Source of the DNA: Sarcocystis neurona
Lineage: Eukaryota > Apicomplexa > Conoidasida > Eucoccidiorida > Sarcocystidae
Reading direction: 5' to 3'
Length of the DNA: 64,000 nt
Assembly (NCBI GenBank): GCA_000727475.1
Contig: KL647293.1
Span: 3,856,437-3,920,436 of the forward strand
This document shows, in pieces, positions 55,301-64,000 of this stretch; position 1 is the first letter of the stretch; each line of letters starts with the position of its first letter. The position numbers and the translations under genes are program-made. The notes beneath the pieces are model-generated. The model did no database searches and had not been told where the DNA came from. It saw only the letters and a list, made by a program, of their open reading frames with translations.

Positions 55301-57271
55301 CGTGGTGCTGCTCCTGCTGCTGTTCCTCCTCTTCGAAACGCTCGTGCTGCGGCTGCAATTCCTCACGTTGCTGCTGTTCTGACTGCAGTAGAACGAACAC
55401 TTTCGCCGTGCGCCGGAGAGGTTCGCGCAGTAACACGTCTCCGGTCCACGCGCAGCACCAGCAGAAACAGCAGCAGCACCAGTACGAGCAGCAGCAGTAG
55501 AAGAAGAAGCAGGAGCAGCAGCAGCGTCTGCAGCACAAGGCGCAACAGCGTCGGAAGCAATGGGAGCGGCCGCTTGACGGCAGCAGCAGTCCGCGAATCT
55601 GTTTGCTAGTTTGTACTTGGAGCCGCAGGAGTCACCGCAGCCACAGCTCCTACGAACAGCTTGAACAGCTGCCGCTGCAGCAGCACCACCAGCAGCACGT
55701 GCTGCAGAAGCAGCACGCGCTCGCCCTGCAGCAGCGGCGGGACAGGAAGCAGCAACCAGAAGAGGAGCAGCGGGTGGGAGAGAAGCAGCAGCAGTCGACG
55801 CGGCTCCCGCTGCTGGCGCGTCGCTTCCCCGCAGGGCCGGCGCATGCGCAGCAGCACAGCATACTGTAGCCGCTTGGTTTCCCGGTGTTCTTGCTGCTGC
55901 TGCTGTTGGTGAAGGGGACGCAGCAGCAGCGGCTACAGCAGCAGCACGTTGAGCAGCAGGTGAAGAACTAGCAGCGGGGAGCGACCGAACAGCAGCAGCA
56001 GCAGCAATGAATGAAGAGGAGGAGGGTCTGGCACTGGACGACGTTACGGACATCCCGTCCGCTGAGCTGCTGCTGCTGCTCCTCCTGTTGAAGCATGAGG
56101 CAGTCTTGCCTGTGCTGCTGCTGTTGAAGCGTCGAGCCGTTGCTACTGGGCTGACGCCGTCGTATCTGTCCCACCACACGGCAGTGCTCCGCCAGGTGCT
56201 GCTGCTGCGGCGGCAGAATAGACAGCTCCTGTTGCGTGTTGGCCAGCAGCAGGCGGAATTCCTTCTGCTTCCGCTGCTGCCGCTGCGAGGAGAGGCAGTT
56301 TGTGCTGCCTTATTGCCCCAGCGTGAAGCAGCAGAAAAGCCTGTCCCGCCGCTGCTGTGGCCGCAGCAGCAGCTGCTCCGGTGGGACCCAGAGGCGTGTA
56401 CGCAGCTGTCGTCTTCTACCTTCGTCGGCCCAAAGTCTGCCTCGTTGCTGCTGCTGATGCAGCAGCTGCCTGCGCCACTCGCCTCTGCGCGGGAGCTGCT
56501 GCTGTGTGCTGCTCCTGTTGCGCGTGAAAGACGAAAATTGCAGCGCAGGACGCATCTTTGCTGCTGCTGCTGCAGAGTTATTACCCTCCACCGCCGTTCA
56601 CTACGAGCGCCTATCGCTGCTTCCTGCAACGCTTTTTCCTCCTGCTGCTGCTCTGCCTGCGGTTGCCGCTGCTGCGTCTTCTCCTCTTGCTGCATGTGGT
56701 GAAGCGACTGCCGCTGCTGCTGGTGCGGCTCGTAGGGGGGCGGCCGGTGTATCGCGTACTGCCATGGGTGTCGTTCTGCCTGCAGTCGCGGCTGTTGCTG
56801 CTGCTGGGGCTGCTCCTGTTGCCCTTGCAGATGGGCTCCCACATGCCTTTGTATCTGCTGCCGCGTCACGGAGACGCTGCAGTCTTTCCCAACGCCTTCT
56901 ACTTTCACAAGCACCACCGCCTCTTCCTCTTCTTGCACATCCTCTTGCGGCGGCACTTCTTTCTTCTCCGCTAAAGACAAAGCAGCAACAGCGGCTGGTA
57001 CGCCGTGTGCAGCTGCCTGCGGCTTCAACAGCGCAGAAATATGTTCGGGAGTGGCGCCGCAGCAGCTGCAGCAGACGAAAGTGTCGGGTGCGGAAGGCGC
57101 AACAGCAGGCGCAGCAGCAATTTCCGCAGCTGCTGCGGTGGTTGCGCCGTCTGCTGCTGCCGTATCTTCTTTCTGCATGTCGAGAAAGGCCCCACAAACC
57201 GCTGCTGCTGTTGCTGCCCTTGCAAGCAGCGCCTCCTTGCTCTCCCCCAATGCTGCTGCTGCTTTGTGCAC
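52346..57271 (-). CDS. Very long CAG-sense open frame, Ser/Ala/Gln-rich, hypothetical
   Basis: An uninterrupted - strand frame of 1641 codons (GTG at its left limit, so the true start is upstream or internal). The first 270 or so residues are convincing: helical Ala-rich lead, DTFVCCSCCGATPEHISALL (possible CxxC metal site), an acidic linker, EAVVLVKVEGVGKDCSVSVT, and a Gln-rich part with HPWQYAIHRPPPYEPH. The rest is mostly Ser/Asn/Pro/Ala from CAG triplets, including a KPSSS array. Sense polarity flips at 55440-55990, where the + strand carries CAG. That part may be an intron, so one continuous protein is doubtful. A + frame at 56007-56702 (MNEEEEGLALDDVTDIPSAE...) competes locally. Confidence 0.33.
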   Translation of the reverse strand: MHKAAAALGESKEALLARAATAAAVCGAFLDMQKEDTAAADGATTAAAAEIAAAPAVAPSAPDTFVCCSCCGATPEHISALLKPQAAAHGVPAAVAALSLAEKKEVPPQEDVQEEEEAVVLVKVEGVGKDCSVSVTRQQIQRHVGAHLQGQQEQPQQQQQPRLQAERHPWQYAIHRPPPYEPHQQQRQSLHHMQQEEKTQQRQPQAEQQQEEKALQEAAIGARSERRWRVITLQQQQQRCVLRCNFRLSRATGAAHSSSSRAEASGAGSCCISSSNEADFGPTKVEDDSCVHASGSHRSSCCCGHSSGGTGFSAASRWGNKAAQTASPRSGSSGSRRNSACCWPTRNRSCLFCRRSSSTWRSTAVWWDRYDGVSPVATARRFNSSSTGKTASCFNRRSSSSSSADGMSVTSSSARPSSSSFIAAAAAVRSLPAASSSPAAQRAAAVAAAAASPSPTAAAARTPGNQAATVCCAAAHAPALRGSDAPAAGAASTAAASLPPAAPLLVAASCPAAAAGRARAASAARAAGGAAAAAAVQAVRRSCGCGDSCGSKYKLANRFADCCCRQAAAPIASDAVAPCAADAAAAPASSSTAAARTGAAAVSAGAARGPETCYCANLSGARRKCSFYCSQNSSNVRNCSRSTSVSKRRNSSRSSTTESSCRGAGLSDCGDTEKCGSTTTSSSNSSNSRCSTTTSSRTRSNNSSSCTSSSSTRGRRGECNNSSRDADRDDGGRDSSTAARESNSLLRSCHQSSGSCRSSNPGSNNPDSSKPSSSKLSSIKPSSSETSSIKLSSSNPNSSNSSTSNPSSSNFSSTNPSSSNPGSTNPSSSNSSSSKPISRNCGSSKPSSSKPSSSKPSSSKPSSSKRSSSKPSSSNESLTFMNSSNSSNGDLRTGDPSSVDCCRSGSCFRRSLLLPLSSLSVMHSAASSILLQRRRCKTKERLPAAVAATSVSPPPRRGRLVAAAVLLLLAVAQQQLPSSSRGSSDKCSSWSSSVYPPHRRSSTISRENSSCGGCCGNDTNSRSCCSSRSNKYNIRESRSGGDGLRVNSSNTGLILFARGVSVFWDGKSRSCSSFPSTFSHCLAPRSPATAAAPAGAAVGAAAASAAAVAVPATATAAAAAAGRRRRTSATGASDLNLARRTAAAPLKGEAAVTGEKGTQRLVLYSLHGLNAWSRSTGSAAAFLTQVQWLASERQDSSRCFFFRGSSGGSWNSRKTNEDGRGGEQAAIAATCKRNVGGADATAAAPLLPSIFPRGSRRHGISSLGATFGPAAAATTGATARAARTAARAAATGATAAGAAAAGAAAAGAAAAGAAGATAVGTAARAAGDGEGELGGRRSFLPASPLQQRSSSGLQSSDSRRSALLSRRHHETMVPLYGSKVRSSSISSRRGSTTNGSGSGFSGESCRNSGTRSRHSSDSSFLLLSSNSCPSTGSRSSSHRQKRTSSCSSSSPPGSLHGSGSSLSRTSSGTSLSSSSGSTNVCSNDSSSLCASSHTSRNSCSGSIPRNSNPNSTTPSSSLRSSSSSNGLSTSSSSRLRSSSSSSLKSSSSVSTSSSSGPNSRTENEGAQATEDGERPLQKTRRHCSLFRLLRLSTHVVAALYMPTMNTHVHTHIRTYDKYAYTYMRLRLYSYKRKREKGRTNS
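54646..55015. repeat. 15-bp triplet-based minisatellite (GCTTGCTGCTGCTTG type)
   Basis: Roughly 24 units of 15 bp, most regular at 54660-54750. On the - strand the long frame reads it as a five-residue Lys/Asn-Pro-Ser-Ser-Ser repeat. Alternative frames read Gln-Ala-Lys-Gln-Gln or Ala-Ser-Gln-Ala-Ala. Confidence 0.88.
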
Positions 57272-57323
57272 GCGCCCGCAGACGAAGACAAGCGCTGTCG
57301 CTGTCCTACGGCCACCACGCCTC

Positions 57324-57673
57324 TCACACAGCCCTCCTCTTTGTGTGTCGAGCTGCTGCAGCTGTTACTTTCCTCCCTGCTGCAGCAGCTGGTGCTTTCT
57401 GTCTTGCTTTTGCCGCTGCTACTGCGGTTCTTCCGCGTCTCCCCTCCCCCTGCTGCTGCTTCCGCAGCCGCTTCTCTTCTGTCACTGCGCTTCTCACCCC
57501 TGCCTCCTGCGGCAACTGCTGCTGCTGCCTCTCTGCTGCGCCCTCCCCTGCTGCAGAAGCCGTTGTTTTTCCTGCCCTGCGGCTGGCCCCGTAGCGGTCC
57601 TCCTGCTGCTGTGTCTCCTCCTGAAGAATGCTGTCGCTTCCGTCGGTGCTTTCGTCTCTGCGTGTGTACACTC
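57324..57673 (-). CDS. Candidate exon, charged Gln/Arg/Ala-rich protein
   Basis: On the - strand an acceptor-like ctgactgcag precedes 57673, and the frame runs 115 codons to TGA. The peptide is hydrophilic and mostly non-repetitive (YTRRDESTDGSDSILQEETQ, then EEKRLRKQQQGEGRR). A donor (GCT|GTGTGA) just before the stop could join it to the long - frame that begins near 57271. I could not find a junction that fits both frames. No family is recognised. Confidence 0.33.
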
Positions 57674-57799
57674 CTGCAGTCAGCGAGTGACGCCTCTGCT
57701 GTTGCTGCTGCTGCGCGCGCGAAGGAGCTGCTGCTGCAAAACAACAAGACGCACAGATGTATCTACCCCCCTGCAGGCAGCTGGGCTTCCATGAACGAA

Positions 57800-59183
57800 G
57801 AAGATGCGCGCCTGCCCTTCTTTACCTATATATACACACACACACAAACGTACGCGAAAAACATAGCTAAATATATATATACACGTATACATATATAGGT
57901 CGTACCACACGTATATGTATATATTTACGTACTCACATATACACGTACACATACAAATGTATAGGGAAATAGTCGCGCTTCTGTACCCTATATATATATA
58001 CGTATGTGAGTAAAACACACGCATAGAGACAAATACGTGTATATATATATATACACGTATGTGAGTAAAACACACGCATAGAGACAAATACATATATATA
58101 TGTGTATGTAGAGAGAGAGACGGGTGTGCGAGCAGAGGAGGGGTGCGGAGAAGTAGAAGAGGCTGTTCGCGGGCCGCATAGAGACCTCCGCTCGTTCACG
58201 GTGTGTACGTCTCTGTCTACACACGCACATACATCTGTAAATACAAATATACGGACTCGCGAAAAACAGAGAAACCAACGGGAGGGCGGTTATTCCACCA
58301 ACACACTCACCTCTACCCAGGCATATACATATATATATATATGTCTGTCCGTATATATATGTACATATATATATAGATATAGATAGATCTATACATATAC
58401 GTATGTATGGAGAGAGATATACGTATGGATATATGTATATGTTCATGTGTCTGTGTCTATACGTCTACTTCTATATATCTACAAATATACACCTGTGTGT
58501 ATATATATACATATGTCTGTATATAGATACATGTCTGCATATATATAGAGCTCTCTATATATATGTGTATGTTTCTAGCTGTGCGTTTGTATGGGCGGGA
58601 GAGGGACACTTATTTGTGTACGTGTAGAGGGGCAAAAATGATGGACAAGCAGTTACTCCTGAAGCAGGATGTTTAGTAAACCTGGAGAGAGAGAGAGGCA
58701 CACGGCGGTGTACGTACACCACAGGTCGAAGAATCCGAAGAGTGACCTGCGGATGTCACGAAGCGTCTGCATGCGCTTACGCGCGCGAGTTTTTTCGAAA
58801 AGAGCTAACGAAAACTATGTAGTGCGGGAGAAACGAGACACATACCGGCGGCGACGGCTGTGCTGTTCAAAAACGCATGCAGAGATGCATGCATCCGGAG
58901 AGAAAGCGGGAACGAGAGAATCATACAGATACGGAGATGCAACACATGTATAATGGTATACACGTGGTATAGGCTGAAATGAAGAAATTTAATATATGTA
59001 GTGGTGCAGGTGTCTACATGTCCAGCGTATGAGCAGCAGCCAGCCAACGGCTCTGCGCTGCATGCGGAGAGAGACAGCAGCAGAGAGAGACACGAGCGCA
59101 TGTGTCTGTCCACATATATATCCACATGCGTATGTAGGTGTAGAGGTGTACATGCTAGGATACACACACACGTGTAGGTACGT

Positions 59184-59216
<33 letters not shown>

Positions 59217-60080
59217 GTTGAACAGAGGCATGTGCAAGTATATAAATATACAGGTAGACAGCTAGATGTGTGACATGTGTACGTATATGGGTATTCAGGG
59301 GGATAGGCTAGTATGCAAATATGTACGTACGTAGACAGATATATGTACGTATGTGTAGCTGTACAGGTGTACCTGAGGCTCGTGTCTCCTTCGTGTGCGA
59401 CACACAGACGCATGCAGAAGAAAAAACGGAAGAAGAGGAAAACCTCCTTTTTTTGTGTGGACGGAGACGAAAGGAACACAAAGGAGGAAGAAGTGCAGAT
59501 GTACGCGAGTTCGCACGAAGACGGAACATATCCGTGTCTACCGGGGGCACGCACGTGCACACACTTAATACAAGTGAAGCCACAGAAATGCCAGCGCAGC
59601 TATATCTGTAGCCATATATATGCATGCAGATACATATCTATATCTATTCACACGCATATTACGTATGTATCGATGAATGGACGCACACACGCCTATGTAT
59701 ACCTGTACATATGTATGTATGTATGTATGTGTGTGTGTGTGTGTCTTACGTTTCTACATATACCCACGTATATACACGCACCTGCATATGAATGTCTGCG
59801 TGTACTCATACGTCTGCTTATGTATACGTGGATACATATGGCTATGTGTGTAGTGTACATATATACGTATTTGCACCTGTAGAGATGTTCCCGTATACGA
59901 CCGTCCCCACACAGGCGCCCATGCAGGCAGATACACATGTGTATGTGTGTATGACGATGTACGGAGGCCGATGCACCTTCGTACAGAAGCGTACACGTAT
60001 ACACATACATATGTATATATGTATGTGCACGGATTTTCTTGTGCATACGAATGCGCGCAGAGATGTGGATATAGAAGAGT
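57800..60080. repeat. Microsatellite-rich stretch
   Basis: AT/GT/CA repeats with a 55-bp tandem duplication (cgtatgtgagtaaaacacac at 58001 and 58056). A + frame at 58669-58953 starts with ATG and is charged but unsupported by anything else. No gene recognised. Confidence 0.6.
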
Positions 60081-60274
60081 GAATACTTTCTTTACAGCTG
60101 CGAGTGTGTGTATGGGTAGTACAGCATTCTCAGGTAGGGCATTCGAGAAGTGCGCGCGCTAGTGTTAGACTTTACATAACCCATCATCACCTTCAGCGTA
60201 CTGCTGCAGGACGGGTAACTGAAGCACAGAAGCAGGTAAGAGGTCGCCTCCGCACGCGGGGGGAAGTTAAGCAG

Positions 60275-60880
60275 ATGGGTTTCTTCAGTACTGCCGATGA
60301 CGACGGAGAAGTCGATGAGCGCGCGCAAACCGGCGTTGCGCAGCTGGTTTCTCTTGAAGGTGGAGAAATAGCGTAGACACGTCCACAAGAAGCGGGGGGC
60401 CTCCCACCGGGCGCGTCTCAGCTCCAGCAGCAGCAACAACAGCAACAGAAATGGCAGCAGCAGCCGCAGCACCACAGCAGTGGCAGCACCAGCAGCGGCA
60501 ACAGAGGGGGAAATGCAGCGAAGCAGCTGCGACAGCAGCAGCAGCAGTTTCAGCCGGAGCAATGGCGGCAGCGGGAGGCCGTTGCAGCTGCTGCACAGGC
60601 GACGACAACGCTGCAGCAGCAGCTGTTTAAGAGCAGGTCCTCTGCGGTGGTTTTTTACCACCACTGCCAGGAGAAAACGCGTTCCTCTACTTCCTATTCT
60701 TCGTGTTTCTCTGCTTCTTCCCTCCGGTTAGACACGCAGCTGCGCAACAAAGAGGGACGCTGGTGTATGTTTGAGACAGCGCTGAAGGCCAGTTCTTCGA
60801 ACGATCTTGATGTGGGAGAGACACACTCGTGTCGAAGCAGGCCCGCGTTGCAACGGGTTACACATGACGGCGTGAAGTAA
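60275..60880 (+). CDS. Candidate 3' exons, Gln-rich then unique C-terminus
   Basis: Two + strand pieces. At 60275-60376 an ATG follows ttaagcag and reads MGFFSTADDDGEVDERAQTG to a TAG. At 60422-60880, after an acceptor-like gcgtctcag, 152 codons are open to TAA: Gln runs, then a unique tail (NKEGRWCMFETALKASSSND... ending RVTHDGVK). How the two connect is unresolved. The - strand over 60130-60420 is also protein-like (for example RNAGLRALIDFSVVIGSTEE), so the sense strand of the first piece is uncertain. CAG polarity favours + for the second. No family is recognised. Confidence 0.33.
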
Positions 60881-61430
60881 TGGGGAAAAATGCCACGGGT
60901 AGCAAGGGTCAACGACGGAAGTATTCGTCCAACATGAATGTACCTGCTGAAAAGTAGGGAAAGACGGCAGCGACCTTTTCGGCGGAACTTCGGCTCGCGT
61001 TTCTGCAGAGAATTTTAAAACGGAGAGTGCAGCAGCACGTCAGCCTCGCAAGAGCAGCTGCAGCAGCAGCGTCGCGTGTGCAGAGGCGCAGCTGCAACAG
61101 CCGGTGCGCCGGCCGCAGCACACTTCATGGACTGTGAAAATAGGGCGCCGCGCGACACACGTGCAGTGGAGTGATGGCAGCAGCTGAAAGTTGTGGGGTG
61201 TCGCACAGCGTGTGTGTTCTGACGCTTCGTACGTGTTAGTAATTTCTGTGCAGCAGCAACGGCAGCAGCTGCTGTAAAACTGCTGCTCCGTGAGGCTGTT
61301 AAAAAATACGAGGGCAAGCGAAACGAGGAGAGACGTGCCTCACTCTGCATGCGGCACGTCTGACGTCAGCGGTCCAGCCCGCAGAACAACGACAGCAGTG
61401 CCGCAGCACTGCTCCACTAACTGCAGCAGT
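60881..61430. other. Spacer with modest CAG content
   Basis: No coding-like frame stands out. A + frame opens at 61290 and enters the CAG array that follows. Confidence 0.45.
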
Positions 61431-61581
61431 TGCAGGGAGAACACGGCAGGAGCAGGAGGAGCACGAGCAGCAGCGGCAGGAGCAGCAGTAGGGGCAGCAG
61501 CAGCAGGTGGAGCAATAGCAGCAGGTGAAGCAGTAGCAGCAGCAGCAGGAGCACCAGCAGCAGCAGCAGCAGCAGGAGCAC

Positions 61582-61619
<38 letters not shown>

Positions 61620-62537
61620 GCAGTAGCAACNNNNNNNNNNNNNNNNNNNNNNNNNNNNNNNNNNNNNNNNNNNNNNNNNNNNNNNNNNNNNNNNNNNNNN
61701 NNNNNNNNNNNNNNNNNNNNNNNNNNNNNNNNNNNNNNNNNNNNNNNNNNNNNNNNNNNNNNNNNNNNNNNNNNNNNNNNNNNNNNNNNNNNNNNNNNNN
61801 NNNNNNNNNNNNNNNNNNNNNNNNNNNNNNNNNNNNNNNNNNNNNNNNNNNNNNNNNNNNNNNNNNNNNNNNNNNNNNNNNNNNNNNNNNNNNNNNNNNN
61901 NNNNNNNNNNNNNNNNNNNNNNNNNNNNNNNNNNNNNNNNNNNNNNNNNNNNNNNNNNNNNNNNNNNNNNNNNNNNNNNNNNNNNNNNNNNNNNNNNNNN
62001 NNNNNNNNNNNNNNNNNNNNNNNNNNNNNNNNNNNNNNNNNNNNNNNNNNNNNNNNNNNNNNNNNNNNNNNNNNNNNNNNNNNNNNNNNNNNNNNNNNNN
62101 NNNNNNNNNNNNNNNNNNNNNNNNNNNNNNNNNNNNNNNNNNNNNNNNNNNNNNNNNNNNNNNNNNNNNNNNNNNNNNNNNNNNNNNNNNNNNNNNNNNN
62201 NNNNNNNNNNNNNNNNNNNNNNNNNNNNNNNNNNNNNNNNNNNNNNNNNNNNNNNNNNNNNNNNNNNNNNNNNNNNNNNNNNNNNNNNNNNNNNNNNNNN
62301 NNNNNNNNNNNNNNNNNNNNNNNNNNNNNNNNNNNNNNNNNNNNNNNNNNNNNNNNNNNNNNNNNNNNNNNNNNNNNNNNNNNNNNNNNNNNNNNNNNNN
62401 NNNNNNNNNNNNNNNNNNNNNNNNNNNNNNNNNNNNNCAGCAGCAGCAGCACAGCAGCGCAACAGCAGCAGCAGCAACAGCAACACCAGCAGCAGCAACA
62501 GCAACACCAGCAGGAGCAGCAGCAGTGGATGTAGCCG
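61431..62537. repeat. CAG array spanning an assembly gap
   Basis: CAG/GCA triplets run into an N gap (61631-62437, 807 bases) and resume as CAG/CAA triplets on its far side to about 62530. Translations across the N run are meaningless. On + it would read Ala then Gln. Confidence 0.92.
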
Positions 62538-64000
62538 CAGCAGTAAGGAGCACCGGAGGTTCCGGAACACGATGTTGCAGAAAGATGTGGCAAACCGTTG
62601 AAAAGGCTGGATCAGAAACAAGGACTCACTTTAAAATTGCACCTGCGTTCCTGCGGATGTGCCCTGTGGGTGGTTAACCCCTGCGCCTTCGCACGTACAC
62701 GACGTAGGTAGACATGTGTACGCAGATCCGTCCTAGAACGGAGCCCGTCCGTACCCCCGTGCCGTATGCGTCTCTGTGCGTTTTTGATGCTCGAACCAGT
62801 GTGTTCCCCCAGCGGCTGATATAGACGTACACCACTGCAATTACGTAAAATTCGGCATGAGCAAAAAGCTCCCTCCTAAAAAAGTAGTGCATACATTGGG
62901 CACCCATGCTCCCCGTACTGACTGACAACAGGGATATGCGAAAGTGGTAGGTAGTTCAACTTCGGTGCCTTTCGAGCTCGACATAATGAAAAATGAAGAG
63001 CTTTATTTTGGCAGATCACTGAGAGAGAAATAAAGACGCCCCTTGCGCACTGCACACGGCCACCATCGTAGGAAGCGTGTCGAAATGTCTCACGAAACCA
63101 ACAAGTAGTCTACCTCCTTGCCACGTGATGCCAATAGCATTGCTCGTCCAGATAATAAGAAGTCCCCCCGAGGCTGTTGTTCACCATATCCAGCTGTAGA
63201 GACATGCTTCTCGTTGTATCTGCCATGTCTTATTTGTGACCGACGTACTGCCGTCTGAAAGCCAACTTTGTAACTCGACGAGGACACCAGTCCGCATCGA
63301 CAGAATCAACTCAAGGCTCCTCTACATTTGACAAATTCAAGGCTTTCTGTTGGAACGGGCAGCCGACTGGCGTGTTTTTTTCTGCTTCGGCAAATGCGAC
63401 AAAATTAGGTCCACGCCTACTGCTTATTCCGTGCACTGCACGCTTCGCCTTGAGAGAGGACACGCTGGTATGATCATGCAGAGTGTCTTCAGCACAAGCT
63501 GTTACGTACTCGCGCAGCTGAACGGTAGGGGACAGCTCTTTTACTCAGACATCCCTCACGAAGGAAACTGAGGTCGTTGCGCTCAACGCCTGCGCTTTCT
63601 CTTTCAGTCCTGCTATCGCCAAATCAGAAATCTAGTGAAGCCTCATCCTTATTCCGCCATTGCTAGGTGTGTAGATGGTGGCCTAACGCATGTCGTATTT
63701 CCGGGCAACAGAATAGTGAATGTGTCCTGTTTCGCGCCTAGAAGCAGCCGCGTGGGAAGGAAATACCATCTCCACTACGTGACGTTGATTCGTATGCATA
63801 CGTTTCAGGGCTAGAGAGTGCAACCGGAGAAAACTGTGGTCATGACGGAGGATGAGGGAAACTGCTACGAATGTACGCGACCGCATGTTCACTGCATTCC
63901 ACACCAGGGACGTCACTTCGCGCACTCACCTCGCTACAATTGCCCGGTCCACCGTACTGCCATGCCCACCACATCTACTTTTCGCTTTGACCCCGCCGAG
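62538..64000. other. Repeat-poor sequence to window end
   Basis: No triplet or dinucleotide repeats, similar in texture to 29.9-34.1 kb. Frames such as - 62674-62928 (with a hydrophobic YVIAVVYVYI segment) and + 63350-63571 lack supporting features, and the latter has no ATG. Nothing recognisable. Confidence 0.5.

Noticed and set aside
61290..62621. Long frames of 380-440 codons on both strands
   Set aside because: They run through 807 N bases and pure CAG triplets, so their length has no meaning.
1..64000. Telomere-like AAACCCT/AGGGTTT arrays expected in repeat-rich Eimeria segments
   Set aside because: No tandem run of this heptamer was found on reading either strand, so it is not used as evidence for species.
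1..64000. CRISPR arrays, prokaryotic operons, rRNA genes, insertion sequences, retroelement polymerase or integrase
   Set aside because: No direct-repeat/spacer structure, ribosomal core motif, transposase or reverse transcriptase motif was seen. The regular repeats are micro- and minisatellites.

Overview
The window looks like a repeat-rich nuclear contig of a coccidian apicomplexan, most likely Eimeria. The reasons are CAG/CTG trinucleotide tracts that become poly-Gln/Ala/Ser runs inside exons, long introns packed with alternating purine-pyrimidine microsatellites (tatata/gtgtat/cacgta), and alternation of repeat-rich stretches with a repeat-poor stretch, an organisation described for Eimeria tenella chromosome 1. 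There is no bacterial-style gene packing. Telomere-like heptamer arrays, known from E. tenella, are not seen, so the species is left open.

One gene is identified securely. A chorismate synthase on the + strand (12530-28139) can be assembled from eight exons with matching splice phases into 945 codons. Its conserved core is interrupted by three large low-complexity insertions. Its second intron appears to be GC-AG. The enzyme makes chorismate, the last step of the shikimate pathway, which apicomplexans keep.

A second gene on the - strand (about 48.3 to 37.8 kb) is assembled from six exons whose phases all agree. It encodes an acidic Gly/Phe-patterned protein of unknown function. Other coding-like stretches are weaker: - strand exons at 6.8-9.2 kb, a + strand gene candidate at 28.3-29.9 kb just behind chorismate synthase, a + strand reading frame built on a 14-bp minisatellite at 51.5-52.2 kb, a very long CAG-sense open frame on the - strand at 52.3-57.7 kb, and a + strand 3' exon at 60.4-60.9 kb. 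In this kind of DNA many frames are open by composition, so these calls carry low confidence.

Layout: 0-10.8 kb trinucleotide-rich with scattered candidate exons; 10.8-12.5 kb microsatellite and polypurine DNA; 12.5-28.1 kb chorismate synthase; 28.3-29.9 kb possible neighbour gene; 29.9-34.1 kb repeat-poor segment with decayed tandem arrays; 34.2-37.7 kb microsatellites; 37.8-48.3 kb - strand gene; 48.9-51.2 kb microsatellites; 51.3-57.7 kb trinucleotide-rich coding-like block; 57.8-60.1 kb microsatellites; 60.1-62.5 kb CAG-rich block with an assembly gap; 62.5-64 kb repeat-poor sequence. Across both assembled genes the sense strand tends to read CAG in exons and CTG in introns.
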